From the NCBI GenBank assembly GCA_005880165.1, contig VBJP01000136.1, forward strand, positions 1,663 to 8,736: DNA of 7,074 bases, read 5' to 3'. Under the pieces are notes generated by a model, which searched no databases, was not told the origin of the DNA, and saw only the letters and a program-made list of their open reading frames with translations. This document shows positions 1-5,265 of this stretch, piece by piece (the stretch's first letter is position 1; every line of letters begins with the position of its first letter). The translations under genes were made by a program, and so were the position numbers. The stretch comes from Chloroflexota bacterium. GTDB taxonomy: Bacteria > Chloroflexota > Limnocylindria > QHBO01.

Positions 1-153
1 GAATCGGAAGGTCTGGTGATGGGCGGCCGCGTAGGCGGAGGCGATGTTCAGGATCTCGGTGGATGGGCTGATCGGATACCCCGCGTAGTAGCTGGCGCCG
101 GATGCCACCGCACCGTGGAACACAGCCTCATTCCCCTGCACCAGCTTGCGCAT
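1..153 (-). CDS. korA: 2-oxoacid:ferredoxin oxidoreductase alpha subunit, N-terminal 51 codons (runs off left edge)
   Basis: This is the beginning of the alpha subunit of a CoA-dependent 2-oxoacid:ferredoxin oxidoreductase, most likely the 2-oxoglutarate type. The enzyme interconverts 2-oxoacid plus CoA with acyl-CoA, CO2 and reduced ferredoxin in the cytoplasm. The translation starts MRKLVQGNEAVFHGAV and continues to AGYPISPSTEI (residues 24-34). The QGNEA and GYPI(S/T)PSTE signatures are characteristic of the N-terminal pyrimidine-binding fold of KorA/VorB-type subunits. The protein starts directly at the alpha domain, so no gamma domain is fused in front; a separate gamma subunit would be expected further along the operon. 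The ATG lies 4 bp after the stop of the ferredoxin gene, so the two are surely cotranscribed. No Shine-Dalgarno sequence precedes it. Substrate (2-oxoglutarate versus branched-chain oxoacid or pyruvate) cannot be settled from 51 residues. Confidence 0.85.
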   Translation of the reverse strand, partial: MRKLVQGNEAVFHGAVASGASYYAGYPISPSTEILNIASAYAAAHHQTFRF

Positions 154-157
154 CGGA

Positions 158-487
158 TCAGTCCGCGGTCGCCGCGCCTTCGGACGTCCGGCGCTCAGCA
201 GAGCGCGCGGCGTGGGCCTCGACGGCGGAGGGGATCATCTCGATCGCCAGGTCGGGGCAGTAGCGCTCGCACAGCCCGCAGAGGATGCAGTTCTCCACTT
301 CGATGACCGCATCGTTGCGCATCACCAGCGTGTCCTTGGGACAGATCTCGATGCAGATGTCGCAGCGCTTGCAGAAGACCGGGTTCCAGCTGATGTTCGT
401 GTAATCGACCCAACGGATCCCGTCAGCATGGTCGCTGGATGTGCCGGTCCCGAAGGCAAGGGCGCTGTCGACGCGGTCGTCTGTCAT
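158..487 (-). CDS. korD: 2x[4Fe-4S] ferredoxin, delta subunit of 2-oxoacid:ferredoxin oxidoreductase
   Basis: A 109-residue dicluster ferredoxin that passes electrons from the TPP/FeS core of the 2-oxoacid oxidoreductase to soluble carriers. Two complete CX2CX2CX3CP motifs are visible: C39, C42, C45, C49 followed by P50, and C67, C70, C73, C77 followed by P78. The spacing WNPVFCKRCDICIEICP, then about 17 residues, then ENCILCGLCERYCPD is typical of KorD. About 30 residues precede the first motif and a charged, Ala-rich tail of about 25 residues follows the second. korA begins 4 bp downstream, which fixes the role. The frame stays open upstream to a GTG at 532, adding 15 residues. I prefer the ATG at 487 because the extension is not ferredoxin-like and a TATCAT hexamer lies 9 nt before this ATG. 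There is no Shine-Dalgarno sequence; the upstream bases are pyrimidine-rich. The family is secure, the exact start less so. Confidence 0.87.
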   Translation of the reverse strand: MTDDRVDSALAFGTGTSSDHADGIRWVDYTNISWNPVFCKRCDICIEICPKDTLVMRNDAVIEVENCILCGLCERYCPDLAIEMIPSAVEAHAARSAERRTSEGAATAD

Positions 488-496
488 GGGAGGGGG

Positions 497-502
497 ATGA
501 TA
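497..502 (-). promoter_or_regulatory. candidate -10 hexamer TATCAT for a leaderless korDA transcript
   Basis: On the minus strand TATCAT (fits TANNNT) ends 9 nt before the preferred korD ATG, so transcription would begin at or within a few bases of the start codon. The pyrimidine tract between hexamer and ATG carries no ribosome site, consistent with a leaderless mRNA. A TTGGCG upstream could act as a weak -35, but its 19-nt spacer is long. This rests on one short hexamer in GC-rich DNA, so it is tentative. Confidence 0.3.
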
Positions 503-547
503 CGCCGCGCTCAGGCGGGTCCGCCAAGACACCCGATCGTCCGATGA

Positions 548-1549
548 CTAGTCCGCAGCCGCGCGGTCGACCCCTTCGCCTCTCTCCAGGCGGTCCCGAT
601 CGACAGCCGGCACCCGCTCATCCCGGCGGCGGCCGCTCACCATCGCGACCACGGCTCCGATGATCAGCGCCGATGCCACGAGGGTCCGTGGTGTGATCGG
701 CTCATGGAGGAAGAAGGCGCCCAGCCCCACGGCCACGATGGGGTTCACATAGGCGTAGGTCGCGACCGTCGAGACCGGAGCGTGCTGCAGCAGCCAGGTG
801 TAGGCACTGAAGGCGACGAGGGAGCCGAAGACGACGAGGTATGCCACCGCCAGCAGCGACGTCGTCGAGAAATGCGCCGGGTTGGTCCGGCTGAACTCCC
901 CGGTGACCGTGCCGGCCACGGCCAGCAGCGCTCCGCCGGCGAGCATCTCCATGCCCGTGCCGAGGAGACCCGAGCGCGGCATCGGAGCATGCCGCGAATA
1001 GAGGGAGCCGCTCGCCCAGCAGATGGCGGCGATCACGACCAGGCCCACGCCGAATGGATTGATGGCGGCCAGTCCGCGGATCGGTGCGATGAGGACCAGC
1101 ACGCCGACGAACCCGGCGACCACGCCGCCAATCACCAGCAGCGGTGGCCGGCGACGGGTGATGACCGCCTCGAACAGGTTCAGCCAGATCGGCACCGCGG
1201 CCACGAGCACCGCAGCGATCCCGGAGTCGATGTACTGCTCCGACTGGACGACGAGTCCGTTGCCTCCCAGCAGCAGCAAGCCACCGATGATCGCTGCCGA
1301 TCGCCAATGCTCCTTCCGCATCGGCTCCAGCCGAGCCGATGGCGACCGGTTCAAGCGGCCCCGCAGCCAGAGGAAGCCCGCCATCAGCGCGCCGGCGATC
1401 AGATAACGGGAGGCCGCGGAGTAAAACGGCGGCAGCGTCTCGACCGCCAACCGAATGGCGAGATAGGTGGATCCCCAGAGGACGTAGACGATCAGCAGAT
1501 TGCCGGCGACGACGACCGGCGCTGTGCCCTCGGCGCGGGGGTATGCCAT
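548..1549 (-). CDS. EamA/DMT-superfamily transporter (YedA-like)
   Basis: An inner-membrane carrier of 333 residues with two EamA repeats of five helices each, the usual size for the drug/metabolite transporter superfamily. Helix 1 carries VLWGSTYLAIR (residues 23-33), the first-repeat signature. Later landmarks are GLVVQSEQYIDSGIAAVLVA (98-117), NPFG (165-168), ICWASGSLYSRH (176-187) and YAYVNPIVAVGLG (265-277), followed by FFLHEPIT (279-286). Order and wording match E. coli YedA closely by memory. Such carriers export amino acids or small metabolites, but the substrate cannot be read from sequence. The last 27 residues form a highly charged cytoplasmic tail. The frame remains open upstream to 1858, but that 103-residue extension is Arg/Ser/Pro-rich without membrane character and overlaps the divergent YCII gene. 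The ATG at 1549, just before the first helix, is therefore chosen. No Shine-Dalgarno site is visible. The stop is 60 bp before korD, so partial readthrough into korDA is possible. Confidence 0.88.
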   Translation of the reverse strand: MAYPRAEGTAPVVVAGNLLIVYVLWGSTYLAIRLAVETLPPFYSAASRYLIAGALMAGFLWLRGRLNRSPSARLEPMRKEHWRSAAIIGGLLLLGGNGLVVQSEQYIDSGIAAVLVAAVPIWLNLFEAVITRRRPPLLVIGGVVAGFVGVLVLIAPIRGLAAINPFGVGLVVIAAICWASGSLYSRHAPMPRSGLLGTGMEMLAGGALLAVAGTVTGEFSRTNPAHFSTTSLLAVAYLVVFGSLVAFSAYTWLLQHAPVSTVATYAYVNPIVAVGLGAFFLHEPITPRTLVASALIIGAVVAMVSGRRRDERVPAVDRDRLERGEGVDRAAAD

Positions 1550-1570
1550 CGCGGTATTCTGCCGGTCCGC

Positions 1571-1599
1571 TCCCCGGGGCGCCTGCGGGATCCCGGGGC
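1571..1599. repeat. two CCCGGG-centred palindromes, centres 19 bp apart, in the divergent intergenic region
   Basis: The 161-bp gap between the DMT transporter and the YCII gene contains TCCCCGGGGC at 1571-1580 and TCCCGGGGC at 1591-1599. Both are self-complementary at their cores, with centres 19 bp apart, close to two helical turns. They lie 22-50 bp upstream of the transporter ATG and just upstream of the sigma-operon promoter. They could be a paired operator. In DNA this rich in G+C, chance is a serious alternative. Confidence 0.25.
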
Positions 1600-1613
1600 C
1601 GCGCGCGGATGCC

Positions 1614-1640
1614 TGTCGAACCCGCCGCCAGGCGTTCGTC
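1614..1640 (+). promoter_or_regulatory. ECF42-type promoter (TGTCGA-N17-CGTC) of the YCII-sigma operon
   Basis: TGTCGA at 1614-1619 and CGTC at 1637-1640 are separated by 17 nt. From the literature on ECF42 sigma factors in Streptomyces I recall the target promoter as TGTCGA in the -35 region and CG(A/T)C in the -10 region, and both halves match exactly here. The site lies upstream of the operon that encodes an ECF42 sigma factor, in the correct orientation. It predicts a start near 1647 and a 5' leader of about 64 nt before the ATG at 1711. Among the other TGTCGA copies I spotted in the window, none had a CG(A/T)C at this spacing. This indicates positive autoregulation; it has not been tested. 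Confidence 0.62.
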
Positions 1641-1710
1641 GTATTCGTCGAGGGCGGCATGATGGTGAAACGCTGCGCCGACCCACGACGTGAGAAGGAG
1701 CTCGCCGGCA

Positions 1711-2055
1711 ATGAAATACATGGTGCTGATCGCCGGGCCGGAAGATCCGCCTGGCTCGACGTCCCCAGAGCGCTCGGCCGCCTATGACCGAATCCTCCGT
1801 TGGTGGGAGGAGCAGTCGAGCAGCGGCAAGGTGATCGAGGGGTACGAGCTGCAGCCATCGCTGACCGCGACCACCGTGCGACGGGACGAGGCCGGCAACG
1901 TGACGGTCACCGACGGTCCGTTCGTCGAGGCCAAGGAGATGGTCGGCGGGTACGCGATCCTCGATGTCGCCGACCTCGACGAGGCGATCGCGCTCGTCTC
2001 GGATTGGCCGTCCTCCGCGACGCTCGAGATCAGGCCGCTCGTACGACAGGACTGA
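1711..2055 (+). CDS. YCII/DGPF-domain protein, partner of the ECF42 sigma factor
   Basis: A 114-residue cytoplasmic protein of the YCII (DGPF) family, a ferredoxin-like alpha-beta fold of unsettled biochemical role. It opens with MKYMVLIAG, the usual first strand, and carries VTVTDGPFVEAKEMVGGYAI at residues 65-84 with the diagnostic DGPF at 68-71. DLDEAIAL (88-95) and the closing LEIRPL (105-110) are also family hallmarks. Length is normal for a single-domain member. The ATG at 1711 is chosen over an in-frame upstream start at 1690 because GAAGGAG (1694-1700) lies 10 nt ahead of it and because homologues begin with this M-(K/R)-Y-M pattern. The sigma gene follows after 17 nt, so the two form an operon under the ECF42-type promoter at 1614. 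DGPF genes beside ECF42 sigma genes are the family's defining context. The protein may be a target or modulator of the sigma factor, but its function is unknown. Confidence 0.9.
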   Translation: MKYMVLIAGPEDPPGSTSPERSAAYDRILRWWEEQSSSGKVIEGYELQPSLTATTVRRDEAGNVTVTDGPFVEAKEMVGGYAILDVADLDEAIALVSDWPSSATLEIRPLVRQD

Positions 2056-2072
2056 GGGAGCAATCGGCAGCC

Positions 2073-3317
2073 GTGTCCTCCGAGCAGCGGGCGCTCATCG
2101 ATGCACGCCTGGCGGAGACGGTCCGTGAAGAGCGAGGCCGGCTGGTGGCATCCCTGGTCCGCGTCCTCGGCGACTGGGAGGTCGCTGAGGAGCTCGTTCA
2201 GGAGGCGCTGGTCACCGCGCTCGAGACCTGGCCGCGCGACGGGCTGCCGCGCAACCCGGGGGCATGGCTGCTCACCACCGCTCGGCATCGCGCGATCGAC
2301 CGGCTCCGGCGCGACGCCCGCTACCGCGAGCGCCTGGGGATCATCGGCGAGGAGCTGCGGAGCATGAGCTCGAGCTGGGCGGAGACGGGGGGCGTCCTTG
2401 CTCAGGATGATCGGCTCCGCCTGATCTTCACCTGTTGCCACCCGGCCCTGTCGCGCGAGGCACAGGTGGCCCTCACGCTGCGCACGGTGGCCGGACTCGA
2501 GACGCCCGCGGTCGCCCGGGCCTTCCTGGTGCCCGAGGCCACGGTCGCGCAGCGCATCGTGCGCGCCAAGCGCAAGATCCACGACGCGGGGATCCCGTAC
2601 CGCGTCCCCGAGGCGGCCGAGCTTCCTGCGCGGCTGGAGCAGGTCCTGGCCGTGCTGTACCTGGTCTTCAACGAGGGGTACCTGGCCTCCGCCGGTGAGG
2701 CGGCCGAGCGGCGCGACCTGGCCCAGGATGCAGCGTGGCTCGCCTCGCTGCTGGTGCGCCTGATGCCGGACGAGCCGGAAGCCATTGGGCTGCTGGCCCT
2801 GATGCGCCTGCACCTGGCTCGCGCCGATTCGCGATTCGCCGCGGATGGATCGCTCGTCCTGCTCCCCGACCAGGACCGCGGCACCTGGGACCGCGCTGCC
2901 ATTGCCGAAGCACACGCGCTCCTCGAGCGCGGGCTACGAATGGGCCGCGTCGGTCCCTATCAGCTGCAGGCAGCCATCGTGGCGTGCCACGCCACCTCCC
3001 CAAGCTACGCGAGGACCGATTGGCAGGAGGTTGTGGCGCTCTACGACCGCCTCTTGCAGCTCACTCCCACGCCGGTCGTGGCGCTCAACCGTGCCCTGGC
3101 GGTCGCCGAGCTGCGAGGGCCGGCGGAAGCGCTTGCCGCCCTGGACCCGCTGGCCAGCAGGCTTGCCGACTACCACCTCTACCACGCCGCTCGGGGCCTC
3201 CTCCTGCGCCGGCTGGGCCGCGTCGAGGAGGCGCGGGCCACGGAACGGCGCGCCCTCTCGCTCACCGCCAATCCGGCCGAGCGACGACTCCTGGAGGAGC
3301 GCTTGACCGCGCCCTAG
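2073..3317 (+). CDS. ECF42-group RNA polymerase sigma factor with C-terminal extension (DUF6596/TPR-like)
   Basis: A 414-residue extracytoplasmic-function sigma factor that directs RNA polymerase to its own promoter class. Region 2 spans about residues 15-85 (GDWEVAEELVQEALVTAL, then NPGAWLLTTARHRAIDRLRR). Region 4 is about 112-170, with the helix-turn-helix ETPAVARAFLVPEATVAQRI at 143-162 followed by RAKRKI. After it comes a conserved block with LEQVLAVLYLVFNEGYLAS (188-206). A helical, TPR-like tail follows, with GPYQLQAAIVACHA at 294-307 and WQEVVALYDRLLQLTPTPVV at 317-336. Ordinary ECF factors are about 180-200 residues. The additional 220 or so residues define ECF42, where this extension is reported to be needed for activity and replaces an anti-sigma factor. 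The GTG start has GGGAG 12 nt upstream and matches where homologues begin. It is preceded by a YCII/DGPF gene, and no anti-sigma gene is adjacent. The stop overlaps that of the convergent citrate synthase. The inducing signal is unknown. Confidence 0.92.
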   Translation: MSSEQRALIDARLAETVREERGRLVASLVRVLGDWEVAEELVQEALVTALETWPRDGLPRNPGAWLLTTARHRAIDRLRRDARYRERLGIIGEELRSMSSSWAETGGVLAQDDRLRLIFTCCHPALSREAQVALTLRTVAGLETPAVARAFLVPEATVAQRIVRAKRKIHDAGIPYRVPEAAELPARLEQVLAVLYLVFNEGYLASAGEAAERRDLAQDAAWLASLLVRLMPDEPEAIGLLALMRLHLARADSRFAADGSLVLLPDQDRGTWDRAAIAEAHALLERGLRMGRVGPYQLQAAIVACHATSPSYARTDWQEVVALYDRLLQLTPTPVVALNRALAVAELRGPAEALAALDPLASRLADYHLYHAARGLLLRRLGRVEEARATERRALSLTANPAERRLLEERLTAP

Positions 3318-4423
3318 CCGTCGGCCAGATGCCGCTCGGCAGGACCGACGTAGCGGACGTCGGGCCGGATGAGCACATTGGCCGTGGCCTGTTCGAGGGT
3401 GTGCCCGGTCCAGCCCGCATGTCGAGCGAGAGCGAACGTTGCTGGGAACAGGTTCGGCGGCAATCCGACCCCCTGCAGCACGGCTGCCGCGTAGTACTCG
3501 ACGTTCGTCTTGATCGGGTAGTCCGGCTTGTGCTCCGCCAGCAGCCGCAGCGCGATCTCTTCGACTGCGATCGCCTTCTCCAGCCAGCCCGCAACCGAGG
3601 CGAGCCCCTCCGCAACCTTGCGCAACGCCGCCGCCCTCGGGTCGTAGGCGCGATAGACCCGATGTCCGAACCCCATCAGCCGCTCCCCGCTCGCCAGGGC
3701 GGCCCGAATCCACGCCTCAGCCTCGGCCGGTGAACCCATCTGGTGGAGCTGATTCACGACCTCCGACGGAGCTCCTCCATGCCACGGCCCCTTCAGGGCG
3801 CCGATCGCTCCCACCACGGCACTCACCAGGTCCGAGTGGGTCGAGGTGATGACCCGCGCGGTGAAGGTCGAGGCGTTGAAGCCGTGCTCCGCGCAGACGA
3901 CGAAGTAGGCCTCGAGGGCACGCGCCTCTACCGCGTTGGGCCGCGCGGCCGACAGCTGATAGAGGAAGCCCGCCGGTAAGGTCAGGCTCGGATCTGGCTC
4001 GACCGGATCGAGGCCGTCCCGCAGCCGGGCGAAGGCCGCCAGGACCGATGGCGCAACGGCTGTCACCTGGCGCGCCTGTTCCGCGCTCGGCGGCCACGCG
4101 AAGCCTGTCGTCGCTCCCCATGCCGAGAGGCCGGTGCGCAGCGCATCCATCGGATTGGTCTGTGGCGGAAGCTCGCGCAGTGTGCCGACGACTTCGGCCG
4201 GAAGTGGAGCGCAGGCCAGCTGGACCCCATCGGATTGGGCTGCCCATTCGCCGGTCCACAGCAGCTCGGCCACCTGGGCGTAGGTCCCGTGCTCGACGAG
4301 CTCGCCGATCGGGTAGCCGCGATAGAGCAGGCGCCCCTGAGCACCGTCGATCATCGCCAGCGAGGTCTCACCGGCGATGACGCCCTTGAGCCCAGGCGAG
4401 TAGCCGGATCCGGTGGCACTCAT
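3314..4423 (-). CDS. citrate synthase (short form; 2-methylcitrate synthase not excluded)
   Basis: Condenses acetyl-CoA with oxaloacetate to citrate, the entry step of the TCA cycle, in the cytoplasm. At 369 residues it fits the short bacterial citrate/2-methylcitrate synthase class rather than the longer GltA class. Catalytic residues are all present: H180 in CAEHGFNASTF, H215 in ALKGPWHGGAP and D261 in YRAYDPRA. MGFGHRVY (250-257) supplies the oxaloacetate-binding histidine, and the C-terminus has ANVLIRPDVRYVGP, the usual ending. The N-terminus GLKGVIAGETSLAMIDG followed by LLYRGYPI is typical. The frame extends upstream to 4816, but those 131 residues lie over the divergent lipoprotein gene and show no family similarity, so the ATG at 4423 is used. 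No Shine-Dalgarno site precedes it; a TAGACT hexamer 10 nt upstream suggests a leaderless message. No prpB or prpD neighbour is present, so citrate synthase is favoured. Its stop codon overlaps that of the sigma gene. Confidence 0.9.
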   Translation of the reverse strand: MSATGSGYSPGLKGVIAGETSLAMIDGAQGRLLYRGYPIGELVEHGTYAQVAELLWTGEWAAQSDGVQLACAPLPAEVVGTLRELPPQTNPMDALRTGLSAWGATTGFAWPPSAEQARQVTAVAPSVLAAFARLRDGLDPVEPDPSLTLPAGFLYQLSAARPNAVEARALEAYFVVCAEHGFNASTFTARVITSTHSDLVSAVVGAIGALKGPWHGGAPSEVVNQLHQMGSPAEAEAWIRAALASGERLMGFGHRVYRAYDPRAAALRKVAEGLASVAGWLEKAIAVEEIALRLLAEHKPDYPIKTNVEYYAAAVLQGVGLPPNLFPATFALARHAGWTGHTLEQATANVLIRPDVRYVGPAERHLADG

Positions 4424-4433
4424 GGAGAAGGCG

Positions 4434-4439
4434 AGTCTA
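4434..4439 (-). promoter_or_regulatory. candidate -10 hexamer TAGACT for a leaderless citrate synthase transcript
   Basis: On the minus strand TAGACT (fits TANNNT) ends 10 nt before the citrate synthase ATG, which places a transcription start within a few bases of the codon. The intervening CGCCTTCTCC has no ribosome site. I see no good -35 at the right distance. The arrangement mirrors that upstream of korD. Evidence is a single short hexamer. Confidence 0.3.
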
Positions 4440-4544
4440 GACCGATGAGCAGCCGCACCGGAGCGTAACGGCGGCGCGGGCCTGGCCGTCAAGAGGGTCA
4501 GCCGCGCATGAGCCGGCATACCGAGAAAACGGAGAGCAGCAGAC

Positions 4545-5180
4545 GTGACCAGCCATCCAATCCTCACCGCCTCCACCGCCGCACTGCTCCTGGGGATCGT
4601 GCTCTCCGCCTGCGGCTCGGACCTGTCCGGTTCGTCACCGAGCGCGGCCGCGACACCGTCGAGCACGTCGTCCTCGCCCTCGACGTCCCCAGCCAGCCAG
4701 GACAGCGCCGCCTCCCCGGGCACCTCGGATGCCGACGAGAGCCTCCCGCCGTTCGCCTGCACCCTGCCTATCCGCGGCGCTGCCACCACGCCACGCGCCC
4801 AGATCACCGATCTCACGCTGGGAGCGCACGACAGCTACGACCGCATCGTGTTCGATTTCGCAACCGGCATCCCCGAGTACACGGTTGAGAAAGCCGTGCC
4901 GCCGCTGACGCAGGACCCCAGTGGCCTCCCGACCCAGGTCCAGGGCAGCGGATTCCTTCGGGTCGTCCTGCACGGCGGTACCGTTCAGCTGCCCGCCGGC
5001 GGCCAGTCCTACGGAGGCGCGACGAGCTTGACGCCCCATTTCGCCAAATTGATCGATTTCCAGTCGGCCGGAGATTTCGAGGCCGTCTCCAGCTGGTACC
5101 TGGGAATGAGCGGCGACGCGTGCGCGCGCGTGTTCACGCTGACCGCCCCGAACCGCCTGGTCATCGATCTCCAGCACTGA
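4545..5180 (+). CDS. AMIN-like domain lipoprotein
   Basis: A 211-residue predicted lipoprotein. Residues 1-22 form a signal peptide with hydrophobic core TAALLLGIVL, then the lipobox LSAC with C23 as the lipidated cysteine. A Ser/Pro/Ala/Thr-rich linker (about 24-66) leads to a beta-rich domain (about 70-211) resembling the AMIN-like domain of high-GC bacterial lipoproteins. Its landmarks are DSYDRIVFDFATGIPEYTVE (96-115), SGFLRVVLHGG (135-145), FEAVSSWYLGM (178-188) and the terminal RVFTLTAPNRLVIDLQH. AMIN domains in other proteins localise cell-envelope enzymes to peptidoglycan. This one carries no catalytic domain, so a binding or scaffolding role outside the membrane is likely but unproven. 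C72 and C193 are the only cysteines of the mature domain and might form a disulfide. The GTG start has GGAGAG 8 nt upstream. It is divergent from citrate synthase and 85 bp before the cyclophilin gene. Confidence 0.83.
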   Translation: MTSHPILTASTAALLLGIVLSACGSDLSGSSPSAAATPSSTSSSPSTSPASQDSAASPGTSDADESLPPFACTLPIRGAATTPRAQITDLTLGAHDSYDRIVFDFATGIPEYTVEKAVPPLTQDPSGLPTQVQGSGFLRVVLHGGTVQLPAGGQSYGGATSLTPHFAKLIDFQSAGDFEAVSSWYLGMSGDACARVFTLTAPNRLVIDLQH

Positions 5181-5183
5181 GCC

Positions 5184-5237
5184 GGGCGGCGAGTCCAGGG
5201 CGAAGGCGTCCTGGGCGCCCGACCGGTAGCATCGGTC
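5184..5237 (+). terminator. two tandem hairpins between the lipoprotein and cyclophilin genes (weak terminator or attenuator)
   Basis: The first hairpin pairs GGGCG (5184-5188) with CGCCC (5216-5220) and, inside it, CCAGG (5195-5199) with CCTGG (5210-5214). The second pairs GACCG (5221-5225) with CGGTC (5233-5237) around a 7-nt loop and is followed by only TT. Neither has a true T tract, so intrinsic termination would be weak. They might reduce readthrough into the cyclophilin gene or form a leader structure. They lie entirely in non-coding DNA directly after the lipoprotein stop. Confidence 0.28.
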
Positions 5238-5265
5238 TTGTCAGAACGAGCCAGCCGGAGATCGC

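Noticed and set aside
146..547. Plus-strand open frame opposite korD
   Set aside because: It is the complement of a ferredoxin with two complete cysteine motifs; the plus-strand translation has no motif and no ribosome site.
704..1693. Long plus-strand open frame opposite the DMT transporter
   Set aside because: It is antisense to a clear membrane protein; the translation is a charged, His/Asp/Arg-rich string with no family features.
1550..1858. Upstream in-frame extension of the DMT transporter (103 extra residues)
   Set aside because: It is Arg/Ser/Pro-rich with no membrane or EamA character and would overlap the YCII gene, its ribosome site and the ECF42 promoter.
1782..2915. Long minus-strand open frame (377 codons) across the YCII and sigma genes
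   Set aside because: It is a GC-rich shadow frame, with low-complexity Arg/Gly/Gln composition and no recognisable domain, opposite two secure genes.
4469..4492. TTGACG (minus strand, 4492-4487) with a downstream TACGCT as a sigma-70 promoter for citrate synthase
   Set aside because: The 19-nt spacer and poor -10 make it weak, and it would leave a leader without any ribosome site. TAGACT close to the ATG is the better candidate.
4424..4816. Upstream in-frame extension of citrate synthase (131 extra residues)
   Set aside because: It is antisense to the lipoprotein gene and lacks similarity to the family; homologues begin at the ATG at 4423.
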